Source: Zoopage sp. CT-All
Lineage: Eukaryota; Zoopagomycota; Zoopagomycetes; Zoopagales; Zoopagaceae
Reading direction: 5' to 3'
DNA length: 20,584 bases
Assembly: GCA_004114245.1 (NCBI GenBank)
Contig: QZWS01000160.1
Span: 1-20,584 of the forward strand
Shown here one piece after another: positions 1-9,113 of the stretch (positions are counted from its first letter, which is position 1; each line of letters starts with the position of its first letter). The notes beneath the pieces are model-generated. The model saw nothing but the letters and a program-made list of their open reading frames with translations, made no database searches and was not told where the DNA came from. Both the position numbers and the translations under genes were made by a program.

Positions 1-65
1 CACGCACTAAATCACTGACTGGCACGCCCCTATAATTAATTGCCGGCCAACTTGCAGCCATCGCC

Positions 66-716
66 ATGGTCAACCCCAACACCGTGATCCGCCTCCTCAT
101 CCGCCTCTGCGGCAAGGTAAACAGCCAGAATCAGCATCACAACAACGCCCAGAGCAACCACCAAACGCCTGTCGGGTATCCCGGCGCTGCCCCCACCCAT
201 GCTGCGCCACAGCCATCCCAGCAGCAACCGTACTACGCTCAGCCGTCGCCACAACCTGCCGCCACCGGCCCATTCTACGCCCAAGCGTATTTCTTCCCGT
301 CCGAGGACTCGTTCCGCCAGCTGCTGGCATTCATAAATTCGGCCCAACGGTCCCTCGAGATCTGCGTGTTTACCATATCCGACGATGATCTCGCGCGGGC
401 TATTATCGCGGCGCACCAACGCGGTGTGAGGGTTCGCATCATCTCGGACGATCAGCAAGCCCAGAATAAGGGATCGGATACTATTCGTCTGGGGCGCGAG
501 TCTGGCATCCCGGTTATATTTGATAATGCCGCGCCGCACATGCACAACAAGTTTGCGATTGCGGATGGGCAGGCGGTCGTGACCGGATCATATAACTGGA
601 CAAAGGGCGCCCGAAGGGATAATCAAGAGAACATTGTTATCAGCAACAGCACGGATCTAGTGCGCGCATTCGGCGGTGAATTTGAGAAATTGTGGCGAAA
701 GTTTGGCGGCCCGTGA
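66..716 (+). CDS. Phospholipase D-like protein, single HKD motif (MitoPLD/PLD6-type)
   Basis: Intronless 216-residue protein. Residues 1-20 form a short amphipathic N-terminus. Residues about 20-72 are Q/P/N-rich low complexity. The PLD domain runs from about 73 to 215. The catalytic motif H-x-K-x4-D is visible at H160, K162 and D167, followed by G-S-Y-N-W at 174-178, as in the PLD6/Zucchini family. That family carries one HKD per chain and works as a homodimer, acting as a cardiolipin hydrolase or nuclease at mitochondria. The usual N-terminal transmembrane anchor is not obvious, so localisation is uncertain. The ATG at 66 is the first in frame; a possible splice donor at 117 is ignored because the frame reads through. 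It converges on the Rqc2 gene with under 70 bases between the stops. Function in this organism (lipase or nuclease) is inferred from the family only. Confidence 0.88.
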   Translation: MVNPNTVIRLLIRLCGKVNSQNQHHNNAQSNHQTPVGYPGAAPTHAAPQPSQQQPYYAQPSPQPAATGPFYAQAYFFPSEDSFRQLLAFINSAQRSLEICVFTISDDDLARAIIAAHQRGVRVRIISDDQQAQNKGSDTIRLGRESGIPVIFDNAAPHMHNKFAIADGQAVVTGSYNWTKGARRDNQENIVISNSTDLVRAFGGEFEKLWRKFGGP

Positions 717-733
717 TAAGGCCTGGTGGATGC

Positions 734-749
734 TACTATATATATAGTA
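734..749. terminator. Palindromic TATATA-rich element between convergent genes
   Basis: A perfect 16-bp palindrome, TACTATATATATAGTA, lies 17 bases after the PLD stop and 35 bases before the Rqc2 stop. TATATA is the classical fungal (yeast) polyadenylation efficiency element, and the palindrome reads the same on both strands, so it could serve both convergent transcripts. The role is inferred from position and motif. Confidence 0.4.
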
Positions 750-784
750 TCCTATGGAAGACGGGTTCTGCCGCGTGCAAGCAA

Positions 785-3700
785 CTATTTGCCCTTACCC
801 TTGCCGCTCTTTCCTGCAGCACTATCCGTCGTCATCGACACTTTCACCTTGCCCAAAATCACTGCAATCTGTTCGGCTTCGGGAACGGCCTTGAGCAAAT
901 CCCGCTCTCGCGCGCTTGTCTCGGGCTGGCGGAGGAAATAGTCCGTTATCGACTTGCACGCTTTGCCCTTCTTCGCCGATCCAGGCGTGAGCTTGACCTT
1001 GAACTTGTACTTTTGAAGCGCCGAGTACGGCCCACAAACAGGGATGGCGTGAAGCAGCATGTCTTCGGTCAACGGTTGTCCCGTCAATGTATCCAGAAGA
1101 GTTAGGCTGTCCTGTGCAGCGTTAGCGTGCGGCTGGTAGAACGGTTGGGGCATACAGCATCTTCGGTGTCAAGCATGACAACATTTTCTTCGGCCAGCAG
1201 CTTGCGAATTTCTTCGGTATCGTCTGCATCGTCGGCGATATCACCAATTGGATCGACTGTTACTTCGTCATCCTCCTCCACGACGTCCTCATGCATTTGA
1301 CTGGTGACCACGGACTCTAGAGCCAAGGTCGCTTCCCCACTGTCCTCATTCAGCTTGCTCATTGGAAGCTCAGCTGCCTCGGCATCCTCATCGCTCTCTT
1401 CAACGCTTGGCACTGATTTCGCTTTCATCTTTGAATGAGACTATCAATATGAGCCCAACACTGTGTAGACTTGAAGAGGCTACCGTCCATCGCTCATCGT
1501 CGCTGTCAAAGGCATTATCCTTCTTCTTGCCTTTCCCACGGCGACCGCTCAGCTTTGGTGCAGCCTGCTTCTTCAGCTGTTAGAAATCCGCGTGCGACAA
1601 TAAAACCACTGACTTTGTTCAATATCGCGCTCTCCTTAGCACTCTTTGCCGACATGCCAGCTTTGTTTTGCTGCTTCTTGCGATCTTGTGCATCCTGGCG
1701 GCGTTTCTACAACTGTCAAGCATGAAAAAAGAATAGACAGCCTTACTACGTCAACTTCGTCGACCACCTTTGTTGAATCGATTAGCTGATCGACGATCGA
1801 CTTTGACGAGCCGGCTGGAGTTTTACTAGAATCTTTGGACTGGCCAACTTCGCCTTCGACAAAGTGAACTTCCTCGCCAAGGTCCTCCAACTTGTACTTG
1901 TCCCAGTTGCGAGATAGCGACGAATCTTCGGCCTTGGTCGCAGATTCTCCAACGCGACCATCGTCGTCAGCATCGCGCAGATGGGGTCTCCGCTCGTGAT
2001 AATGCGCGGCGATGCAGCTCTCGTCCAGTCGGAACATGTACGCAAAGCCGTAGACAAGCTGCACAGGAGGCAAAAAGTTGCGACGCCCACGGATCATAAA
2101 GCTACCAGTTGACAAATACTCGCCAGTCGGCGCCGTCTTGGACACTTGGTCGGCGTTGACCCAAAAAGCGCCAGCAGGGATTTTCGCATCCCACGCCTTG
2201 CTCTGACAGACCGACATAATTCCAGCCTGATACAGGGTGCTTGGCGGGACCTCGCCGCCGTCATGATTCTTAATAATGACCGTCGCTGCGCCATGCATGT
2301 CGGCGTGAACATACTTGTCATCTGGTGATGTGAAGCGCATGCAGAAGGAGCTGGGCAGCTGTACCTTTGCGGAGATGACGCTTGACGAGCAACTCGTTCT
2401 GCTGCATGTCACGACCGCCGAGAATCAGGTAGTTTTCGCTCGATATAAACCATAGGAATTTCTCGAACCATAGCGGCTTTCGAACCTTGCTGATCGTATT
2501 CTGCACGCGGATTTGCTTCATGTCTTGAGTGATCTTACGTTCTGCGCTTTTAAATGCCTTGAAAGGGTCAATACAGCGTTGGCATTCATAAACCGAGCAC
2601 ACCTTCTCGGAAATTGCGAGCGTTTTCTCCATCTTTGACGCCATCTGCTTCTTTTGGGTGTACAGCGCCCGTACATTCGCATATCCTGTTAGGTCCAATT
2701 TGATGTCGACTCGTAGGCCGTCACTCTGAGTGGGCTTTTGCTTCGCATTCTTCGATGATGCAACAGATTCGGTGTCTGATGCTTCCAACTCACTATCCTC
2801 CTCATCCTCGTCAGGATCACTAAGTAATCAGCACTTGCAGTTGCAGATTAGCACAAACTCACGGCAGTAACATGGTCATCATGCGACGTTCTAGCTTCAA
2901 CGAGACGATTCGACGCGCGGCCTCAACACACCTGGCCGCCTCGGACTCTGCCAACTCGTCGTATTCGACCACCTCTGATTCATCAGTCGAGGCTGATTGC
3001 ACATCCTTGGCAATATCTTGGACGTTGATCCAAATTTTCTTCCAATCCATACCCGCGTCAAGACGTTCCCGCACCAATGAAATAGCTTTATCGATTACCG
3101 ATACGTTTCCTTCGATGACAGCGGCGCGACGCAGATCACGCTGCTGAGACTCGCGAAGGTTGCTAACGCGCTTAAACTGATCACGCTTCACTGCCTCGAG
3201 CTTCTTTGCCGCTGCCTCCTCTTGGGCGCGTGTACGCGAATCGACCAGCTGAGACTCGGAGCGGGAGAAGAATGTATCGACGGCGACGTCAAATGATTCA
3301 AAGGATTTGACCAGTTCGGGATCGGCACTATGCTGTGCAAGGAGAATTGGGCAAAAGTCATCGAACCTATCCAACGACGTTAGACGAGGATGGAGCAAAC
3401 GGCGGCGCACATGATATCTGATTCCTCGTTGGCATCAACCGCCTTGCCCTTTCGTGGGTTGCATGCCTTTTTCACAACGATGTAGCCTGGTTGAGGCAGA
3501 CCCTTGAGCACCATATTCGACACCCAGTCATCCAACCGACGAAATGATTCCTCCAGCGCTTTGTACGCTTCTGATGCTTTGGACAGATCAAGCGCTCCAT
3601 CAGTGGCCTTGAGAGACGGATCTAGATCAGCCTGTCGAATGACATGCTCGGCGAGTTGGCTGCCGAAATCTATCCACTGTCAGATGAGGCACCATGGCCA

Positions 3701-4499
3701 GGATCCGATGAAATACCAGTCGCCTGCGATACAATCTTTTTCAGTGTCTCTACCTTTCCAGTGCCATCGTGAGTCTCGACGTATTCATGCCATGCATCAA
3801 CAAAGCGCCGGATATTCGGCCTGGAGTCACGCGTGGCCAAGTCCGATTGATACTGGGCGAGGATTTCAGCCGCAGGATACGTTTCCCGAACCATAGTGGC
3901 GTGTGGGCTCTGAGCCGTGGGCGCAACCGTTCTCAGGACATTTAGGATCGTGTAGTCGCCGTCAGTGAGTATGACGTTACCCTGGAAGGCAGATTAATGC
4001 GATGTCCAATGCCGCACACACAACTCACCGAGGCATAAAATTCGCAAATGATGTGAAACGAATTAGCCGGCGTTGCGCCAATGAAATCAAACATCACGAC
4101 GCGGTCCTTCCCAAGCTGGCGCACTCCTGTGCATCGACGCGTGCGGACGTGCTTGCGCAGCTTGGCGCAGAAGGACGAGGGGATTGTGGGCTTCTCCCGG
4201 GCAAACGCGGTGGTATGCACGCGCATGCCCGACTCAACGAGCATCAACACCTTGTGGTCTGTCTACGAGGAGGGTGATTGCTTGGTATGGCAGCTGATAG
4301 CGGGAATGGAGGATGGACGCACGCGAGCGAACTTGAAGAGAAAGGTGCGCGAGTTGATGTCATACACGTTTTGCAGCCGCAGTCCGACGACCCTGCCGCA
4401 GCATTAGCATGGTGGTGGGATGAGCAGGAGAAGGTGCTACTTGGAGCGGAGATCGCAGACGATGGCGGCGACATCAATGAGTGAGAAACGTTGCTTCAT
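785..4499 (-). CDS. RQC2: Rqc2/NEMF (Tae2) ribosome-associated quality control factor, 13 exons
   Basis: Rqc2/NEMF binds stalled 60S-peptidyl-tRNA complexes, recruits the Ltn1 ligase and directs C-terminal (CAT) tailing. My reconstructed exons (minus strand, high to low) are 4499-4441, 4392-4323, 4262-4029, 3981-3717, 3669-3411, 3366-2863, 2819-2603, 2557-2365, 2321-1747, 1706-1614, 1570-1484, 1440-1156 and 1111-785. They total 3168 nt, 1055 residues, close to human (about 1076) and yeast (about 1038) proteins. NFACT-N starts MKQRFSLID and keeps D9 and the D96-R97 pair equivalent to the catalytic D/DR residues of yeast Rqc2. Coiled coil is at about 300-540. NFACT-R is at about 565-700 (WFEKFLWFISSENYLILGGR, YVHADMHG, TGSFMIRG). 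A basic then acidic linker follows, and NFACT-C occupies about 948-1055 (LTGQP, YKFKVKLTPG). Introns are 40-49 nt with GT-AG ends. The acceptor at 1570 or 1576 is ambiguous, and the linker exons around 1440-1706 are the least certain. Confidence 0.93.
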
Positions 4500-4940
4500 G
4501 AGATCAGCGGAGTGAAAGTGTATGACTCGCGAGTGCAAGATCAACATCGAATCTTTGCCGCCGCAGATATGCACCTGTAGTTTAGGCTGTTATCCTCTTG
4601 CTGTCCTCCCTAGCCGACACACACACTGCCATAGAAGTACAGTACTCATCGCTGCCACAGAGACTCGCCCGCAGGACATGTAAGGGTCGGTTCCGCCTCG
4701 ACCATTGCCACTATTCGCACACGTCCTTTAGCTCACTGGGTTCGCTTTATTAAGGGTATTTCACGAGTAGCATCTCACACGGAGGCGGTGGCTCATCGGT
4801 AGCTAACGGGGGTGAGACCATCGCTCCTTAAACAGACAAATGCATGCACAGCCCCCAATTACAATGGCAACGATCCTGTGTCTTTGAAAGCGATCAAGTC
4901 CAGTGTGCAATAGCGTCAGCGTCAATGAGCTTTATCTTCG
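4500..4940. other. Intergenic region upstream of the Rqc2 gene
   Basis: About 440 bases between the Rqc2 start and the stop of the next minus-strand ORF. It must contain the Rqc2 promoter, but I see no clear TATA box. A tRNA-like stretch around 4725-4780 does not fold as a tRNA. No ORF, repeat or RNA gene can be supported. Confidence 0.5.
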
Positions 4941-5918
4941 TCAAGAAAACAACCGAGACAGGATTTCGAGCAGCAGTATGACAACGTAGCCAATGCAGGC
5001 GATGCGAGCAGTGGTCAAAAGCAACCTGCCACCTTTTACCACCAATGCACCAGTGCTGGCTTCCATTGTGCACGCGCTGCTCCTTGAATTGCCCGCAGAG
5101 GGATGATTCGACAGCATGCGTGCCAGCGTCGGACGGCGTTGCCCTTGCTCCTGCGCAAAGACCTGTGCGGCAGTATGCTTCCTGTTGAGATTCGCGAGCT
5201 TGCCAACCGGCACGCCCCTTGGACCAGACTGAGTCCCAGCAATGGAGAAATCAATCCCAATGCGGCCGTCTTGGCTCATCCAGTGAATTACATTCACCGA
5301 TCCACGGGCCATCTGCACGAGGAGGTCAACGGCGAAGGGCGGGAGTCGTCTGGGATTGCTGACGGTGAGTGTGCTTGCAGCAATGTATGTGGAGTGCTCC
5401 GCGAAGAACTTGTAGTGTCTGGGTTGCGGCGACAGATTGGCGGCCACGACTTCACAGAGAGTATCCACCAGCAGCCCCGCGGCTGTTCTTACACCCTTCT
5501 CACTCCTCCCGCCACTGAGAAACAACAGTGAGTCATCGTCAAACGACTGCACAAATCCGGGGATATCCGATAGGCGCTCGTCGCCCCTCATGAGACAAAA
5601 GATGCACTCGTCGTGCATCAGGACGCCGCAGTTTTGCGCGGAGAGCTTCTCCCCTGGCTTGATCTTTCTAACACAGAGGGAGCATCGTTGCGGCGCTCGA
5701 GTAATAGCGGGAGGAAAAGGGAGGCTGGATGGTGCAAGATGCAAATCCGCCGTAGCCGACTGAGAGCTCGCGTCGGACACAGCGGCCAACAGCACCGAAT
5801 GGCCAATGGCCACGACGTAAACGGTGTGCAAAAGGGAGCGAATCGTGATGGGTGTGGGGTGCTCTGGGATGATGTGCCGCGAGCAGGAGCATGGGAATGC
5901 AGTATTGTTGCAATACAT
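4941..5918 (-). CDS. Uncharacterised membrane-anchored protein with degenerate RING-like cysteine cluster
   Basis: A 325-residue open frame without recognisable orthologue. Residues 29-48 are hydrophobic and resemble a signal peptide or anchor. C79-x2-C82, C97, H102-x2-C105 and C108 resemble the first part of a RING-H2 finger, but the C-G-H position reads C-G-V and the terminal C-P-x-C pair is absent. Residues 128-226 (FLSGGRSEKGVRTAAG onward, ending IGIDFS) have a faint look of a HECT N-lobe; no catalytic C-lobe follows. Residues about 298-321 form a hydrophobic C-terminal segment, suggesting a tail anchor. The start is uncertain: a TATA-like stretch at about 5925-5938 lies only some 10 bases upstream of the ATG, so the true transcript may begin downstream and use a different first exon. 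Membrane ubiquitin-ligase-like function is a guess. Confidence 0.55.
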   Translation of the reverse strand: MYCNNTAFPCSCSRHIIPEHPTPITIRSLLHTVYVVAIGHSVLLAAVSDASSQSATADLHLAPSSLPFPPAITRAPQRCSLCVRKIKPGEKLSAQNCGVLMHDECIFCLMRGDERLSDIPGFVQSFDDDSLLFLSGGRSEKGVRTAAGLLVDTLCEVVAANLSPQPRHYKFFAEHSTYIAASTLTVSNPRRLPPFAVDLLVQMARGSVNVIHWMSQDGRIGIDFSIAGTQSGPRGVPVGKLANLNRKHTAAQVFAQEQGQRRPTLARMLSNHPSAGNSRSSACTMEASTGALVVKGGRLLLTTARIACIGYVVILLLEILSRLFS

Positions 5919-6662
5919 TCACTAAATAAATATATAAAGAATAGCAATTATGGAGCTTGTTCAGCTGTCCGACGCAGTTGAATGGCAAATGACGTGGAAA
6001 TGAGTAAGAAAAGCATTTGGGCGCGCTTCTCTTCTCCTCTGGCCCGTCCCAAACGGCTTCACTGCGAACACGCTTGACCACACTTGACGACACCGACACT
6101 GACACCGCAACCAAGGCGCCTGACACAGCTGGAGACTCTTCACAAGCACAGTGCAAAGAACAACGGGGAGCTGGACAAGGCGGGCGGTGCGGGTGGTGCA
6201 AGGCCGCAGCTTCTCCACAGCGCTCCCTGCCGTATGGGAGGCGCACCTACTGGCTCCTCGCCTGTGACACAATGGGCGAGGGAGCAGCGAGAGCGGGAAC
6301 GGGAACACTCGTCGTAAACCACGAAGGCCATGGCTTATGCGCTGTCGCCGAGGAGGGCGCCACAACTGCTGCAGGTCTGGCTGCCCAACGGCGCCGACCA
6401 GCGCGGAATGGAGAGCTGCCCCAATGCGTTGCCACCGAATTCAATACACCGATAAATCTGTCGAGATTGTTCATGCCAATCAACAGGACCATGCACATTG
6501 GCGCCAACTCAAGATCACCGCACTCGTACTTCTTTCGTGTTGTTTCAGCGAGCGGATCTTGGATATTAACTATGCTAACAAACATGGCACCTCCATTGAA
6601 TAGTGGTCGCATTAAAGGATAAGAATAGTTCATTATTGGTGTCGTAACCTGGCCAGTTCACC
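5919..6662. other. Gene-free stretch, no supported feature
   Basis: About 740 bases. Overlapping open frames exist on both strands (201 codons + at 6017-6622; 128 codons - at 6247-6633), but none has a recognisable domain, and the R/S/A/P-rich composition is what GC-rich noncoding DNA gives in several frames. The minus frame at 6247-6633 has an arginine-rich stretch that could be part of a mitochondrial targeting exon, but I cannot assemble a gene from it. Confidence 0.4.
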
Positions 6663-8417
6663 CTAGAGCGGGCGCTGTTTCTTGGCGCTAGTAGCGCCCT
6701 GCTTGCTTGGCGAGCGAATGCGTTTCCTATCAACGTTCTCGCTGCCAGTCCCCTCTGCGTTGTCGTGCTCCTCCGCCTCCATCTCCTTCATGAATGCAGA
6801 AAAATCACCGTCGATGGGCTCGTTAGAATGGAATTGCCCAGCGGTAGACTCGTGCTCCTCTGCCTCCATCTCCTTAATGAATGCAGAACAATTGCCGTCG
6901 ACGATCTCGTAAGAATGGAATTGTCCGACGATAGACCCGTGCTTTTCCGCTTCCACCTCGGCCGTTAACTCGCCCAGGATCTCGCTCATCGGCTCGGGAT
7001 ACTCGCCGTTGGTGCTGAGATTCTTGGTGAACCAAGGTATCTGATTGTAGCGCTCTGTCAGGACCATGTCGCTACCGCTAGTATACGAGTTAAATTCTGC
7101 TGCGGCGTCAAGCTCATTGGCAGTTGGATCGGCCTTTTCCTTGGCGTCGAGTTCCTCTTCAATAGAAGTGAACATCGCAGCGGGCTTGGGCACTTCAGCG
7201 GACTGGGGCACTTCAGCGGACTGGGGCATCTCGGCGGGCTCGGGCATCTCAGCGGGCTCGGGCACTTTAGCGGGCTTGGGCATCCCAGTGGGCTCGGGTA
7301 TTTTGGCGAACTCGGGTACCTCACCATGCAAAAGTGTATCCAAGACATTTTTCGCCCAGGTCAAGGTGTCGCTTCCCTGAAAGGTAATCCGGAGCATTGA
7401 GTCATCCATTAGACACCTCGCCACAAGCTCTTGGCGAATTGACCCTCTCACGCCGAATGCGCCGAAATACACCATTGCTTTACGTAAGTTGCCTCCAATG
7501 TCGGTGCGAACCTCGTTGTAAACGGCATTTGAATTGGCGCCCCACGGGAGTGACTTCCTGCCGGAGAAGATCAAATACATCATCACGCCGAGTGACCAAA
7601 TGTCGTGACTTTTTGATACTTGAGCGTCGTCAATATCTTCCGGGGCAAGGAATAACGGGTTTCTGTAGTCAATAGGTTCGCGCTCTTCAACAGCACAGAT
7701 TGAGCTAAAATTCGTAATTTTAGTGACCGTCGAAATACTTCCGTCAGAATAGAATACAGGAACGCCTTTGATATTCACTGGTTCGATCCTGCGATGTACT
7801 TTATTCATCTGATGTAGATGAATCAATCCTGCAGCTACCCCACTCAGATATGAAATGTGAGTAGAGCGCGAAAGATCCAGGATGCCATTGTCAAGTTTCA
7901 TAATCAGGTATGTAATATGGTAGTACTTCACTACCATATATAGTTCCATGATATTCGGATGGCTCATGATTTGCATCATTTTTTCTGCTTCGGTACTTTG
8001 AATGGTGACTTTTACCGCACATGAACCGATGTATTCAGGTCCCACGAATAGGTACCCTTTGATAACGTCCCCGCTGATGCACCGGGTAATGGTATCTTCG
8101 GGCCTAATGCTGATTATAGCTGGTGTACCGCCAAGGAGCATTTCGCAACTATGAGGATCAGCTGGCTGTGGAAGTTCTCCGTTAAGGGTTTTCCCTAAGA
8201 TTCCTAAACTAGCCAGGCATACAGCGATGGGATCAAAGACAAGAGCGGAAACAGAAGCAGGGCCAGGAGCAGGGCCAGCGGCAGGGACAGGAGCAGGGGC
8301 TGGGGCTGGAACGGTGGTGGTGCCAGGAGCAGCGGGGGCAGGAGCACGGATAGGGGTAGTGGCATGAATAGGGGTGGAAGTAGCGGAAGGGATGATGGCT
8401 GGTGTGCTGGATGTCAT
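6663..8417 (-). CDS. Protein pseudokinase with hexapeptide and 29-residue repeats and nuclear localisation signal
   Basis: 584 residues from the ATG at 8417, preferred over the in-frame ATG at 8600 because a TATA box lies between them. Residues about 1-60 are A/P/T-rich. The kinase-like domain spans about 85-360. It keeps the beta-3 lysine (AVKV, K136), a helix-C-like HPNI, the APE motif (258-260) and DIWSLG (272-277). The catalytic loop reads H-R-R-I-E-P-V-N, so the catalytic Asp is Arg210 and the following Lys is Glu212; DFG is replaced by N-F-S (236-238). Phosphotransfer is therefore unlikely; a scaffold or regulatory role is inferred. Residues about 367-414 carry a P-x-P-A-x-M/V hexad repeat, residues about 488-556 two and a half 29-residue units (EMEAEEH...GQFHS), and a bipartite basic signal (RKRIR...KKQR) lies near the C-terminus. 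No introns. Substrate or partner unknown. Confidence 0.82.
   Translation of the reverse strand: MTSSTPAIIPSATSTPIHATTPIRAPAPAAPGTTTVPAPAPAPVPAAGPAPGPASVSALVFDPIAVCLASLGILGKTLNGELPQPADPHSCEMLLGGTPAIISIRPEDTITRCISGDVIKGYLFVGPEYIGSCAVKVTIQSTEAEKMMQIMSHPNIMELYMVVKYYHITYLIMKLDNGILDLSRSTHISYLSGVAAGLIHLHQMNKVHRRIEPVNIKGVPVFYSDGSISTVTKITNFSSICAVEEREPIDYRNPLFLAPEDIDDAQVSKSHDIWSLGVMMYLIFSGRKSLPWGANSNAVYNEVRTDIGGNLRKAMVYFGAFGVRGSIRQELVARCLMDDSMLRITFQGSDTLTWAKNVLDTLLHGEVPEFAKIPEPTGMPKPAKVPEPAEMPEPAEMPQSAEVPQSAEVPKPAAMFTSIEEELDAKEKADPTANELDAAAEFNSYTSGSDMVLTERYNQIPWFTKNLSTNGEYPEPMSEILGELTAEVEAEKHGSIVGQFHSYEIVDGNCSAFIKEMEAEEHESTAGQFHSNEPIDGDFSAFMKEMEAEEHDNAEGTGSENVDRKRIRSPSKQGATSAKKQRPL
6763..6949 (-). repeat. 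Tandem 87-bp coding repeat in pseudokinase C-terminus
   Basis: Two consecutive 87-bp units plus a partial third encode 29-residue repeats of the form EMEAEEHxSTAGQFHSxExxDGxxSAFxKE. The copies differ at several codons, so the duplication is not very recent. Boundaries are approximate. Confidence 0.8.
7180..7325 (-). repeat. Hexapeptide (18-bp) repeat tract in pseudokinase
   Basis: About eight imperfect 18-bp units encode P-x-P-A-x-M/V or P-Q-S-A-E-V. Adjacent units at 7193-7230 are nearly identical, indicating recent slippage or unequal exchange and probable length variation between isolates. Confidence 0.8.
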
Positions 8418-8518
8418 TGCAGTAGTGGTAAAATAGTCGTGACAGTGGTGAAGCTGTGCGGTGGAGGCTGAAGGCTGGCGGGGGAAGAAGAGGTGGCAGC
8501 ATGGTGAGTGTATATTGG

Positions 8519-8547
8519 TGAATATAAAGATCCAGACCACTTGGTCT
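8519..8547 (-). promoter_or_regulatory. Pseudokinase promoter: TATA box with adjacent inverted repeat
   Basis: On the minus strand, CTTTATATTCACC gives a TATA box about 105 bases upstream of the chosen ATG. Immediately upstream lies an inverted repeat, AGACCA-CT-TGGTCT on the plus strand (8534-8547), a candidate binding site for a dimeric regulator. The role is inferred from position. Confidence 0.5.
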
Positions 8548-9113
8548 ATAATCGGATATTGCCAGAGAGAGGAGTGATGCAAATATATTTTTGTGGACAT
8601 CTGGACCTGCTAATTATGTACATACACTACAATTAAATCTGAATATCCTAAAGACATTCCAACACCATTAGTCCTAGTAGCAATAATGTACTTGCCTGCA
8701 ATGGCTGTGTTGCATTCTACAATTCATGCAGCTACAAGGGCATATATGCTGAGAGGTGCTGTTACACCTGCCTAGCCAGGAGGCTTAGAGGTGAGTAGAA
8801 CATAAGAGGGGTGTAGAGAAGTAGGTGTAATTTATATTATTTTGACAAAAAACAACAAGACTGCTCTATCAGGAGTCCCATTGTAGAGCAGCAGTTATAT
8901 TTGGCATAACACTAGTGTTGTAACAATAAGGAGAAAAATAGGCACTAACCAAAACCAGGCTAGACTATTACCATTACACATATATGACAGTGATGCAGGT
9001 TAGGCAGTGATGCAGGGTATGGCCTGCAGAGTAGAAACCGGTAGGACTAAGGAAACCAACTGACTATAGACTTAAATACAATGCCCTTGTAATGGATCAA
9101 TAGTACAGTGTAT
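8548..9113. other. AT-rich gene-free region with small inverted and direct repeats
   Basis: No ORF worth calling. It contains an inverted repeat CTGCTCTA/TAGAGCAG with a 15-nt loop (8861-8891), a perfect palindrome AACACTAGTGTT (8908-8919) and a directly repeated CAGTGATGCAGG (8988-8999 and 9005-9016). Composition contrasts with the GC-rich genes on either side and may represent decayed mobile DNA, but no element boundaries can be drawn. Confidence 0.5.

Noticed and set aside
117-240. Possible intron in the PLD gene (donor GTAAAC at 117)
   Set aside because: The frame is open throughout, and similar Q/P-rich linkers are plausible between the N-terminus and PLD domain; no convincing branch site and acceptor pair is needed.
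4725-4790. tRNA-like stretch (TTTAGCTCACTGGGTTCGC)
   Set aside because: It resembles an A box, but there is no complementary acceptor arm, no D-stem pairing and no B box at the right distance.
6017-6622. 201-codon plus-strand ORF
   Set aside because: No domain or coding signature; overlapping frames on both strands are equally long, as expected in GC-rich noncoding DNA.
8418-8600. N-terminal extension of the pseudokinase to the ATG at 8600
   Set aside because: A TATA box and inverted repeat lie inside it, and the added residues look like translated promoter.
8655-8664. ATTCCAACA resembling the end of the LTR-like element
   Set aside because: No similarity to the LTR family extends beyond these bases and no matching left end or target duplication is visible.
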